This document shows, in pieces, positions 1 through 9,400 of a DNA stretch of 64,000 bases. The stretch is from Bacteroidia bacterium (GTDB lineage Bacteria; Bacteroidota; Bacteroidia; NS11-12g; UBA955), in NCBI GenBank assembly GCA_023228875.1, contig JALOAG010000005.1, positions 1 to 64,000 on the forward strand, read 5' to 3'. Each line of letters starts with the position of its first letter. Positions within the stretch are counted from its first letter, which is position 1. A program made the position numbers and the translations under genes. The notes beneath the pieces are model-generated. The model was given only the letters and a program-made list of their open reading frames with translations, searched no databases and had not been told where the DNA came from.

Positions 1-421
1 CCTTATTCCCTTTAATATGTAAAGTCAAATATCCATAAGGCATAAGAGTAACATTCATCGTGCTTTTGCCTTTGCTGTTAAAGGTAATACGCGGGAAGCT
101 GGATTTTTCAAAATACTTCTGGTTTTCCTTGGCTACAAGTTCATAGTAGTTCTTATTTTCATCAGCCTTAAAGCGGTAGCTAAACGAACCGTTTTCATCA
201 GTATAGCCACTTATTATTGTCTTTGCTCCCCAGCCGGAGAAATCTTCTCTACTTGTTTCTAATACGCCAACCAAGGCGTGTGGTATAGGCTTGCCCGTGA
301 GTTCATCCAACACCTTACCGCTAATTTCATATTCGCCATCGTAAGGTCCTATTTTCTTACACTCCGTTAAAAGGATCATTAAGATGCTAAAAATGAGATA
401 AATAGAAATTGTGTGTTTCAT
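1..421 (-). CDS. Lipoprotein with carboxypeptidase-regulatory-like domain (3' end outside window)
   Basis: Open from an ATG at 421 to the left edge of the window without a stop, so the C terminus is missing. The first residues form a lipoprotein signal peptide (MKHTISIYLIF, then LLTECKK with the lipidated Cys at 21). After it comes a beta-sandwich-like segment with the pattern of carboxypeptidase regulatory domains (GKPIPHALVGV, then GYTDENGSFSY). It is a paralogue of the lipoprotein starting at 1410: both share a GWGA motif, a TDxxG turn, GKST and PYGYLxLHI. A TAnnTTTG promoter lies 24 bases upstream, inside the end of the preceding ORF, with which the start overlaps by ATGA. Function unknown; probably a surface lipoprotein. 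Confidence 0.75.
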   Translation of the reverse strand, partial: MKHTISIYLIFSILMILLTECKKIGPYDGEYEISGKVLDELTGKPIPHALVGVLETSREDFSGWGAKTIISGYTDENGSFSYRFKADENKNYYELVAKENQKYFEKSSFPRITFNSKGKSTMNVTLMPYGYLTLHIKGNK

Positions 422-669
422 TGTAACCTGTGTTTTATGTAAGACAAAGATAAAGTAAAATCGGATAAAACAAGTTTTTTAAGGAGAAAGTAATCCATAC
501 CCACTTTGTCCATAAACAATCCGGAGGTTATGTAAGAAGATGTGTCCAATGGAGCATAGAACCAATCTAAAACGTTTTTGAGATTGGCATTACTGTCAAG
601 TTCCTGAGCATTTGCGTTGACCGCAAAAGCGAGTACTACAGTTGTTGTAATGAGTTTGAGGCTTTTCAT
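418..669 (-). pseudogene. N-terminal remnant of a secreted protein
   Basis: 83 codons starting with a convincing signal peptide (MKSLKLITTTVVLAFAVNANA, then Q). The next ~40 residues (LKNVLDWFYAPLDTSSYITSG) resemble the start of large Bacteroidota secreted proteins that have a 'LDxSxxPTGLL' stretch just after the signal peptide (recalled family resemblance, not searched). From about residue 64 the reading frame simply translates a promoter region (TTATCTTTG at 452-445) that also occurs upstream of the lipoprotein gene at 2684. I therefore read this as the 5' end of a resident gene cut off where a lipoprotein promoter cassette joined it, near position 480. It could still be expressed as a short secreted peptide. 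Confidence 0.45.
445..452 (-). promoter_or_regulatory. Bacteroidota -7 element TATCTTTG for the lipoprotein at 421
   Basis: On the minus strand TATCTTTG matches TAnnTTTG, 23 bases before the ATG at 421. About 45 bases around it are repeated at 2692-2747. Confidence 0.55.
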
Positions 670-764
670 AAAATTAATGTTTTGTTGATTATATTCATAT
701 CAGTATATTTTATAAGCTCTCACATCATGTCTCCTACCACGTCTTTGCGAGAAGGCTGGGGTGT

Positions 765-957
765 TTAAAATTCTATTTTGTGGTATATGGTATCAAAAGG
801 CTGTGGGGGGGGCAGGGTGTCAGAATATCTAGTTTTTACGGGCTCTCCATTGGCATCATAATATTGAAGTACGCTGTAATGGATTTCGCAGGCATGTGTT
901 GGTCTAATAGTAAATATTTTGATGGTGTCGCATCCTGTACGAAAGTCGCCAAGATTA
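765..957 (-). pseudogene. Out-of-frame C-terminal part of the lipoprotein starting at 1410
   Basis: Beyond the stop of the 955-1410 frame, the neighbouring frame stays open for another ~64 codons with normal protein composition (NLGDFRTGCDTIKIF ... PFDTIYHKIEF) and ends at 765. Loss of one G in either the nine-G tract (988-980, minus strand) or the eight-G tract (965-958) would fuse this part to the lipoprotein, giving about 214 residues. It has no credible start of its own: the only upstream ATG in that frame lies inside the conserved domain of the lipoprotein. It is thus the natural C terminus of that protein, separated by a frameshift that is either a phase-off state, a mutation or a sequencing error. 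Confidence 0.6.
805..812. repeat. Homopolymer tract (G)8
   Basis: Eight G on the plus strand (C on the coding strand) within the out-of-frame C-terminal part, coding for a Pro-rich turn. Third tract of eight or more G/C within 185 bases. Confidence 0.9.
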
Positions 958-1410
958 CCCCCCCCTCCTGTATATGATACCCCCCCCCATTGACAATCCG
1001 CCTTTATTCCCAACGATATGGAGATTGAGATAGCCATAAGGAGTAAGCATGGCATCTACCGTGCTCTTGCCTTTGACTGATATATCCAAGTCTTCGGGCA
1101 TCGATTCAAAATAACGTGGAGCATTGACTAAAAATTCGTATCTGTATTCTTCGCTTACATGAAATGAAATGGAATACTCTCCCTTGCTATCTGTATATCC
1201 AACTCCAACGGTTCTGGCTCCCCATCCATAGAAGTCGTTTTTACTTATTTCCATTACTCCCACACTCGCTCCTTTAATAGGCTTTTTGCTTATTATATCG
1301 GTTACGTTAAAGGTAAGTTTGTATTCTCCCTCAAATGAATCTTTCTTGCAGGAATGTATCGTAAATATCGCTACAATGCTTAATAAGAGTAGGGTTTTAA
1401 TCGTTTTCAT
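955..1410 (-). CDS. Lipoprotein with carboxypeptidase-regulatory-like domain, shortened by a poly-G frameshift
   Basis: 151 codons as read. Signal peptide MKTIKTLLLLSIVAIFTIHSCKK with lipid-attachment Cys at 21, then a single Ig-like/carboxypeptidase regulatory type domain (KKPIKGASVGVMEISKNDF, GWGARTVGVGYTDSKGEYSI). The tail GGLSMGGGIIYRRGG is an artefact-like low-complexity end produced by two G tracts; the neighbouring frame carries a plausible longer C terminus to position 765. Paralogue of the gene at 1-421. It starts 22 bases after the stop of the 1433-2041 lipoprotein, with the same spacer as between the two upstream genes, so it is probably the third gene of one transcript. Likely outer-membrane or surface lipoprotein; function unknown. 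Confidence 0.75.
   Translation of the reverse strand: MKTIKTLLLLSIVAIFTIHSCKKDSFEGEYKLTFNVTDIISKKPIKGASVGVMEISKNDFYGWGARTVGVGYTDSKGEYSISFHVSEEYRYEFLVNAPRYFESMPEDLDISVKGKSTVDAMLTPYGYLNLHIVGNKGGLSMGGGIIYRRGG
958..965. repeat. Homopolymer tract (C)8, G on coding strand
   Basis: Forms the last codons and runs directly into the TAA of the 955-1410 lipoprotein frame. One base less moves translation into the 765-957 frame. Confidence 0.9.
980..988. repeat. Homopolymer tract (C)9, G on coding strand
   Basis: Nine G in the coding strand just after the conserved PYGYLNLHIVGNKG segment. With eight G the reading frame continues to 765; with nine it stops at 955. Confidence 0.9.
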
Positions 1411-1432
1411 TGTAATGAAATTTATAGGTTAA

Positions 1433-2041
1433 TTAATAAGTAAAATCAAATCTTCCATCTGTTACTTTGACGGTGTCTCCTTCTTTGTTTATAGCATCAA
1501 AATAAAATGTGCCGGAAACTATTCTGGCTACTGTATCAAGCCTCAAAATATTCATACGACCACAGTCTGGATTAGGGACTCTCCATGAATCACAAACTGT
1601 TTCACCTGATTGATTTATAATCGATAAGCCGACTCGATTCATATCGAAGAAATTGCCAAGTAAATAAGGGTCAGTGTATAATATATATTCTCCTACATCA
1701 AAAACGCGTTTATAAACATATAAGCCAACAGATTTAAACCCGCTACCAATCTCATCTTCCATAGTACCTCCTACTTGAAGAGTTCCATTTGTATCCTCCC
1801 ATTTTACTCCATAATAAAACGCTCCGAAATTATCCTTAATGGCTTTTCTTGGGAAGGGTACAAGCAGTTCTCCGTCCACATAGCACCCAAAGGTGTTTTT
1901 ACCTTCGGTAGTAATGGGTGGAAGTTCGGTGGGGCGTTTTTGTTTAAATATATTTGTCGTCCATTTTTTCTCTTTCTTGCAAGAGCTAAAGCATAGCAAG
2001 GATGCGATGCTTAATAAGAATAGGGTTTTAATTGTTTTCAT
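1433..2041 (-). CDS. Small lipoprotein, DUF6252-like, tandem copy A
   Basis: 202 residues. Lipoprotein signal peptide ending LLCFSSC (Cys 21) and charged KKEKK tail, then the pattern ITTEGKNTFGCYVDGELLVP that I associate with Bacteroidota lipoproteins of unknown function (DUF6252; recalled, not searched). It is a close paralogue of the next upstream gene: residues ~18-85 and the last ~52 residues (from VPNPDCGRMN) are almost or fully identical, while the middle ~65 residues differ strongly. The 22-base gaps on both sides are identical in sequence. Predicted lipid-anchored surface or periplasmic protein. Confidence 0.85.
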   Translation of the reverse strand: MKTIKTLFLLSIASLLCFSSCKKEKKWTTNIFKQKRPTELPPITTEGKNTFGCYVDGELLVPFPRKAIKDNFGAFYYGVKWEDTNGTLQVGGTMEDEIGSGFKSVGLYVYKRVFDVGEYILYTDPYLLGNFFDMNRVGLSIINQSGETVCDSWRVPNPDCGRMNILRLDTVARIVSGTFYFDAINKEGDTVKVTDGRFDFTY

Positions 2042-2063
2042 TGTAATGAAATTTATAGGTTAA

Positions 2064-2684
2064 TTAATAAGTAAAATCAAATCTTCCGTCTGTTACTTTG
2101 ACGGTGTCGCCTTCTTTGTTTATAGCATCAAAATAAAACGTGCCGGAAACTATTCTGGCTACTGTGTCGAGTCTCAAAATATTCATACGACCACAGTCTG
2201 GATTAGGGACACCCCAAGAGTCAAAAGTTGTATTGCCTGATTGGTCTTTAATAAAAGTTCTTAAATTATTACTGCTAAAAAAATCACTACTAGGGTATCC
2301 ATCAGAAGAATCTATATACAAAACATGTTCTCCTTCATCAAAAATACGTTTATATAGATATAGTCTAACATGCTTTAATTCAGAACTATTTTCTCCCTTC
2401 ATAGTGCCTCCTATTTCAAGTGTTCCATTCAAATCCTCCCACTTTACTCCATAGTAAAATGCGAAAAAATTATCTTTAATAGCTTTTCGTGGGAAGGGTA
2501 CAAGCAGTTCTCCGTCCACATAGCACCCAAAGGTGTTTTTGCCTTCGGTAGTAATGGGTGGAAGTTCGGTGGGGCGTTTTTGTTTAAATATATTTGTCGT
2601 CCCTTTTTTCTCTTTCTTGCAAGAACTAAAGCATAGCAAGGATACGATGCTTAATAAGAGTAAGGTTTTGACATGGTTTTTCAT
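2064..2684 (-). CDS. Small lipoprotein, DUF6252-like, tandem copy B
   Basis: 206 residues from the ATG at 2684, chosen because MKNHVKTLLLLSIVSLLCFSSC is a complete lipoprotein signal peptide. The frame is open further up to 2750, but those 22 codons read through the promoter (TATCTTTG at 2716-2709), so an upstream start is unlikely. Same family as copy A, with ITTEGKNTFGCYVDGELLVP and an identical C terminus, but a different central section (residues ~90-150, containing DSSDGYPSSDFFSSNN). First gene of the inferred three-gene lipoprotein transcript 2684 to 765. Confidence 0.85.
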   Translation of the reverse strand: MKNHVKTLLLLSIVSLLCFSSCKKEKKGTTNIFKQKRPTELPPITTEGKNTFGCYVDGELLVPFPRKAIKDNFFAFYYGVKWEDLNGTLEIGGTMKGENSSELKHVRLYLYKRIFDEGEHVLYIDSSDGYPSSDFFSSNNLRTFIKDQSGNTTFDSWGVPNPDCGRMNILRLDTVARIVSGTFYFDAINKEGDTVKVTDGRFDFTY

Positions 2685-2708
2685 ATTTGTTTTAAGTTTT
2701 GAGTAAGA

Positions 2709-2716
2709 CAAAGATA
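2709..2716 (-). promoter_or_regulatory. -7 element TATCTTTG for the lipoprotein operon
   Basis: TAnnTTTG match 24 bases before the ATG at 2684; it lies inside the longer ORF and so rules out the start at 2750. Confidence 0.6.
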
Positions 2717-2793
2717 AAATAAAATCCGATAAAATAAGTTTTTTTACCAAATACGCAAGAGACTACACTTTATCATAAAGTATAAAGAATCTG

Positions 2794-2808
2794 TAGGGAG
2801 AGTCCCTA
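2794..2808 (-). terminator. Hairpin directly after the lipoprotein at 2809
   Basis: TAGGGA, loop GAG, TCCCTA, right behind the TGA stop. No strong T run follows (ATTCTTTATAC), so this is only a weak terminator candidate. Confidence 0.3.
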
Positions 2809-3351
2809 TCAGTTTTCCTCTAACTTGAATGCAATATTAACCAACTGATACTTGCTCAAATCTGGGTCTTTGTCAATGTCAGATAACAATCCGTAAAATG
2901 CCTTTGATTTATTGAGTGTTAAAGATAATTTGCCGTTCACGACTTTGACAGAAAGTGTTGCCCCTCCTTTTGCCAATGCTACATAATCTCCATCAAAAAA
3001 TAAAATTTTAGCTTCGTCTCCTTTGAGGGTATCTTTGTATCCTACCTGACCAAACTTAGCTTCGTTCAGAATTACCTTATACGTACGGTCGGTCGTTGGT
3101 CTTGTTTTCCCTAAATTGATAAGGATTGTGGATTTTTTGTCTTGATTTTCTGCTTTAATCAATGTAACAGTTGTGTCGCCATTCGAGTCGTAAACAAAAC
3201 AGGTGTCCTGTGTAAATGTGTTGTCCTTGATGGTCCATTCTTTCTCGGAAGGTTCTTTAAAATTGTCAATTTTGTCCTCAACTTTTTTACAGGAGTGGAG
3301 AGCAATGCTGAAGGAGATAATCCCGAGCATTAAATACATTTTGTTTTTCAT
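2809..3351 (-). CDS. Lipoprotein of unknown function
   Basis: 180 residues from the ATG at 3351, preferred over an ATG nine codons upstream because MKNKMYLMLGIISFSIALHSCKK is a standard lipoprotein signal peptide (Cys 21). The mature part is hydrophilic (EWTIKDNTFTQDTCFVYDSNG, then KKSTILINLGKTRPTT), likely all-beta; a Cys in CFVYD is the only one after the lipid Cys. I do not recognise the family. It has its own TAnnTTTG promoter at 3445-3438 and is not clearly related to the neighbouring lipoproteins. Confidence 0.75.
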   Translation of the reverse strand: MKNKMYLMLGIISFSIALHSCKKVEDKIDNFKEPSEKEWTIKDNTFTQDTCFVYDSNGDTTVTLIKAENQDKKSTILINLGKTRPTTDRTYKVILNEAKFGQVGYKDTLKGDEAKILFFDGDYVALAKGGATLSVKVVNGKLSLTLNKSKAFYGLLSDIDKDPDLSKYQLVNIAFKLEEN

Positions 3352-3437
3352 GATTATAGTAGTTGTTTGTGAGTGCACAATAAAATATAAATTGGCTTTC
3401 TATTGTATATATTCGAAAGAATAACACATAAAAACAC

Positions 3438-3445
3438 CAAATATA
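3438..3445 (-). promoter_or_regulatory. -7 element TATATTTG
   Basis: TAnnTTTG match 86 bases before the ATG at 3351. Confidence 0.45.
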
Positions 3446-3482
3446 GTAATATTGTCCCCAAAATATAAGCAAAAACTTCCTG

Positions 3483-6400
3483 TTATTTCAGCAAATACAG
3501 CGGAGCACTTTCTGTCAGGTTGCGGTGTTTGTCTTTGAACTTATAGGAGTAGGAAACCTGCACCAGATAAATTCCCAATTCACAAGGCATTCCCATATAG
3601 GTTCCGTCCCATCCGGGGTCATTTTGTGTGCCGTCATATACAATCTGCCCCCATCGGTTAAAGATTTGGATGTGATAGTTTTCAACATCATAGGTAATAG
3701 GCTTGTAATAATCATTAAGCCCATCCTTATTGGGACTGAATGCGGTTGGCAAATAGAGCCGGCAATTGTTCTCGCTATATTCAATATATACTGAATCGGT
3801 TGCGGAACCACAGAAGTTTGTTACTGTAACCTTGTATATACCGGGACGTTTTACAAGGTACTTCGCCTCCTTTTTTTTATCCTGCCACTCATAAGTGCTG
3901 TTCCAAAAACTTACATCAAACTCTAACATTTCATATTTGCAAAGCATAGTATCAGAACCCAAGAATACTGATGGGGCAGGGTAAACCTGTGTGATTTGTG
4001 AACTCGAGTCTAAACACCCGTCCACCACGACTTTGTATTCCACTGTGTCGCGCCAGAGTATTTGAGGCATGTATAAGTTGTTGATGATGTTTTTGCCATA
4101 GAAAGTTCCTCCGGGTGTTGTGGGAATGAAACTGACGGAGTCTTTGTTATTACAATAATATAAAGCAAGTTTTTCAAAACCGGGATCAGGCATTGGTTTG
4201 ACATAAATTGTTCTAATCGCAGTGTCCCCACATCCCAATTCTGATATGATTTGATGTTCTATGGTGTGGTAACCGATTGTATTGAATTTGTAGGCTGTGT
4301 TTTTTGAGGTTGCTGTACTGTCATTACCAATGAGCCAACGATAGCTAATCAGGTTCAACGTGTCGGTTGATTGGTCTGTAAAAACAAATAGGTTTGTGTA
4401 TAAGCATTGTGATGTGTCATTAATGTCAAAGTTGGCTTTAGGTTTGGGATAGATGTCCACGAAGTTGATGGTTGAATCCAAGCAACCGCTGTCAGAGTAT
4501 GATAATAGACTTATGCGGTATTTACCACTGCTTCCATAATGTTGAGCAGTGTTTTTGCTTGTGTCAAAATTTCCATTGCCAAAATTCCACTGTTGTGCAA
4601 TGATGTTACCTTCACTGATTATAGATTGGTTTATAAATCTAAAATTCTGTGTATTGATACATTGAGCAGGGTTGTTTGCTGCAAAAACGCTGGTTGGATT
4701 TGCCCAGATGCGAATAGGTTTAATGCTCGAATCCACACATCCGAAGTTAGAAGTAGTTATCATTTTTACATCATAACTTCCAATTGCAGTATATCGATGG
4801 TATGCGGAATCGTTGTTGTCGGTTGCTCCATCCCCAAAATCCCAGGAATATGTAAGAGTTCCGTAAGCAATGTTTGATAGGGTTGTAAACTTATATTGGT
4901 TTTCGTTGAGACATTGTTTCTCTGTGTTGATTGAAAAATCAGGGGCGGGTTTAGGATATACTTTGACTGTGTGCGAAGCAGTATCAATACAACCAAAGTT
5001 TGAGGTTGACCTTAGTAAAATCTTATACGTTCCATAAGCCGCATAACTGATTTGTGTGTCTTTGCTTATTGCATACTCGCCATTGCCTAAGTCCCAATAA
5101 TGAGTAAGATAGCCATAAGGAATGGTGCTGATATTTTGTAATTCATAAAGATTGCCAGTTAAGCACTGCCCGGAGTCATTGATATTAAAATCTACAAAGG
5201 GTTTTGGGTGTACTATGACAGGCACTTCGATAGTGTCTTTGCATGCGTGCTCAGAAATTGCCAACAACCTGATTTGGAATGTGTCGGCAATGGTATATGT
5301 GTGAGTAGGATGAGTAACAACTGTACCTTTACCATCACCGAATGTCCACTGGTAATTCAGTGTTCCATAAGGGATGGTGCTTAGGTTTGTAAATGAAAAC
5401 AATTGGTTGTTTATACATTGTACTGAATCGTTAATTGCAAAACTTGCTTTTGGCTTTGGATGAACTACAACCGGACGTTGAACAGAATCAGCACAGCCGT
5501 AATTTGTTGTTGCGTAGAGAAAAATAGGGAATGTGCCATGTGTCGCAAATGAATAGTCAAATGAATCAATTGATTGCAAACTGTTCACAGCTTGTGTGGG
5601 TATATTCCATTCGAATGAAACAAAAGTGCCTTCATTGCTTGTCCCATTGCAGGTAAATTTGAACAGATTCGGATTGATACACTGTTTGTCATTGTTTACT
5701 GCAATAGAGGCAGTTGGTTTGGCTCTTACTGTAACAACTTTCGATATAGAATCAACACAACCTAAGGAGGAAGTAGCAATTAATTGCACCTTTGGTTTAC
5801 CCGAGATTGTATATGTGTTATTGGGGTTTGCCACAATACTGTTTTGTCCATCACCAAAGTTCCATTTGTATGTAAGAATACCTTTGCCGACAGAGGAGTG
5901 GTTCGAAAAAATAAATAAGTTGTTTATTTGACATTGTTCATCATCATTGACTGTAAATGCAGGAACGGGTTTTGGATATACTTCGATTGTATATGTAACG
6001 GTATCTGCACAGCCTAGACTTGACATTACACGGAGTGTTGTGGTGTAAAAACCGGCTGAATCAAAAGTAGTAGTTGGTGTTTTTGAGCTGCTGGTTTTGC
6101 CGTTTCCGAACTCCCAATCGCTTGTCCAAGTTGGATATTTTGCTAATGTTGTTAAATCAGTAAAAGCAAAGTTTTGATTGTTTACACATTGAGCAGGAAT
6201 GTTTACCCCAATCTTTGCAATAGGCATGGGTAACACCTCAACTGTTTTATAAATGGTGTCTGTGCATGAGTTGGAAGATTGAGCAATCATGCGAACGGTA
6301 TGCACCCCTGTATCAGCAAAGCTGTATTGAAGTACACTGTCGGTAAAGTTATTTCCTTTTATCAACCATGTTCTGGCTTGTGTACCAAAGGTGTTGTCAA

Positions 6401-9400
6401 TGAATGTAAATTTATTTCCAAGATAACATTGTTGATTATCATCAATGGAAAACAGTGCGAATGGATTAGATTGTACCTTGATGCTCTGTGTGGTTGTGTC
6501 AGCACACCCAAACGCAGAGGTTGTGATGAGTGTAATTGGATAGGTGCCGGTATCTGCATAAGTATGGGTAGGTGAGGTTAACGCGCTGGAATTTCCATCA
6601 CCAAATTTCCATTGTGAAGCAAAAGTGCCGGATTGGATTGAGGTGGTATTTGTAAATGCAAAGAGTTGTTCGTTAAAACATTGAGTGGCGTTGTTTGGAG
6701 TAAAATTTGGGACAGGCGTAGGGTTAATTACTATGCCTTTTGTTATTGAGTCAGTACAGCCAAAATCGCTGGTGGCTTTTAATTTTATATTGAATGTGCC
6801 CTGCAACGCAAAACTATGCAACGGTTCAAAGTCAGTGGAAGTGGCTACTCCTGCAAGGTTCCATGCATAGCTTAAACCGGTGTCGGGGACAGAACTTAGA
6901 TTAGAAATAAGCAAATCTTGGCGTGAGCACCGATGTCCTACATTGTACTGTACAGAGGGTTTGTGATGAACAATAACAGTTTTAGAAACCGAGTCTGAAC
7001 AGCCGGCTAAGTTTGTGATAATTAATTTCACATTATACGAACCGCCTTTGTTGAATTTTTTATTTTCTATATCAAAATTGCCATAAGTGCTATCGCCAAA
7101 ATTCCAGTCCCATTTTACAATCACATCATTAAATGCTTTTGAAGAATCTTTAAAAACAATAGGAACTCCGGCACATTCATTTGTAAATGTAAAATCAGGT
7201 ACCGGAGTCGGTGAAATTACAATCATACGTTTGATGCTGTCCGAACAACCATTTAAGGTATGGATAGTCAGTGTAACTACATATCGCCCTGTGTCATTGT
7301 AATGATGGAGCGGATCGTTGTCCCCGGAAGTGTATCCATCACCAAAATCCCACAATACAGAAGATATGGTAGATGTGCCTATGTAAGTTGTGTTTGTGAA
7401 TTGAGTGTTACTGGTAAAACAATTTGTAACGTGTTTGAAATTAACCTTAGGTGTTTCAAGTACTGTAATTTGTCTGAAAGGAGCCGGAATTGAATCCGGA
7501 AAAGTGTTAGAGCATGTAATGGTTACACCATTTCTCACATAAGTCCCTTGTGCGGTGAGCGTAGGGAAATATTGCCCAAATTGATTATATGTAAAACTAA
7601 CATTCGCTGCTGAGCTTGTGTTAAACACATTGCCGCTACTGTCCTTGTATCGCCAAATATAATTCGTTGCACCCGTGCTGTTGTTTGTAAATTCCACATA
7701 TAATGGTTGGCACCCTATTGAGTCAAAAGTGAAATTGTAATGCGCTTTTGGTCCCAGTACTGTAATGCTCTTAAAGGCAGTATCTGCGCAACCCAAGTCA
7801 TTTGTTGCAACCAATGTAACCGGATAGCTGCCTTCTTTCATGAGCATGAGTGGGTTGGGGAGTAAGTTTGTTGGCAAAGTATTGCCAAAATCCCATTTGT
7901 AAGTAATGTTACCTGATGTGTCTTGAGGAAAGGAGCTGGTGCTGTCAAAGCGTGAAACCAATGACTTAAATTGAATAGATTGAGCGCATACAAATGAGTC
8001 AAAGTCAGTTTCAATAGCTGCTTGAATATATTTTACCCTGACAGCATTATTCATTGAAAATGTGTCTTTACAACCAACGCTGTCTTCAACGGCAATCGCA
8101 ACATTGTAAACACCTCCTTTTGTGTATTGAAAAGAAAAAGGAGGTAAGCCTAAATCTCTGAATCCTGCTCCATCTCCCATATCCCAAAATATTTTCTCCT
8201 TACCTGCTTTTATACGGTTTGAATCGTTCCAATACATTGTTGGATTATTAAAATACGATACCTGAGGGAGCAGTGGTGTGGGAAGGTTCGTACAAACTTT
8301 GTTCCCTGTTATGACATCGCCAATTTCAAAAAAGGTATAAAAACCCACTTTAATTCTCTTTGAGAACGAAGTAGAGCAACCGGAATCGGTGTGTACGACT
8401 GCTGTAATATCATAAATGCCGGATGTTTTAAATTGATGTTGAATAGGCAAGGTTGTGTTATTTCCAACAAGGGTGTCGTGTTGCCCATCTCCCCAATACC
8501 ACTCCACTTTGTCTATAGCTTGTTGCAAGGTGTCTTTGAAACGGAAAGTGAAAGTTGAACCGGCACAATATTGCAATGTAGAGTCGTAGTCTGAAACAAA
8601 CTCAGGATCGAACATTTCAAACTGAATAAAATGATGATACCAAGCAGTGTCTCTACATACATTGTTGCTTGAATCCCTTCCGTTTTCAATTATTAATCCT
8701 ATTGTAATAAATCCGTTTGAGTCTGCGGGTCTATTTGCAAAAGTGTAAAAATGCGAATCTGCATAAGACTCCCAAAAAGAATTAAAACTGCCGGATTGGG
8801 CTGCATTCAGTGAGTCCCACATCACCCACCAGCGTTGTCTGCCGCAGCTTGGTTGGGTTTGAGAAAGATTCAGTACTACGGCATTCGATTTGTCATCCCC
8901 ATAACTTAAGCAAGTGCGTACTTTATTCAATGTCATACCTGCTCTTGGAGGTAGTGCAGTTAAGTCAATATCTGCTTTAGGTGGCATTAATGGCAGAGAA
9001 ATATAGGTCGAGTCTGCACAACCTAACACAGTGTCTTGTACTACGAGTTTTGCAAAGTAGCATTGTTCTTTGCCCGGAGAGTAGAAATGTTGGGTCAAAA
9101 TACTGTCTGTACTGTATCTGCAATTCATCCCTACATTAATACCCAATGCTAAGTTCGTTGTGCAGGCAGGTGCGTAGATATCTCCAAAATCCCAAAATGT
9201 CATTCTGCTTTGGTTGAAATCATATAGGCTGGCATTGGTGAAATATACGGTGTCTTTTATTTGACATTGATAACGGTTAATGATATTGTTACCTATGGCT
9301 CTTGGACCCACAATGGTTACGGTGTCATAAACAGTGTCCTTAATGCAGCCTCCTACATTTACTCTCACCCTTGGGTAATATGTTCCCGGATTATAGTAAT

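Noticed and set aside
740..751. CGTCTTTGCGAG, resembling the dispersed CGTCATTGCGAG palindromic repeats of many genomes
   Set aside because: No second arm of a palindrome and no further copy noticed in the window; too short to call.
780..977. 65-codon plus-strand frame across the poly-C tracts
   Set aside because: Antisense shadow of the lipoprotein C terminus; no start region or homologous look.
4400..7300. Long-range periodicity of ~255 bases on the minus strand
   Set aside because: Explained by PKD repeats of the giant protein; DNA copies are too diverged to be a recent array.
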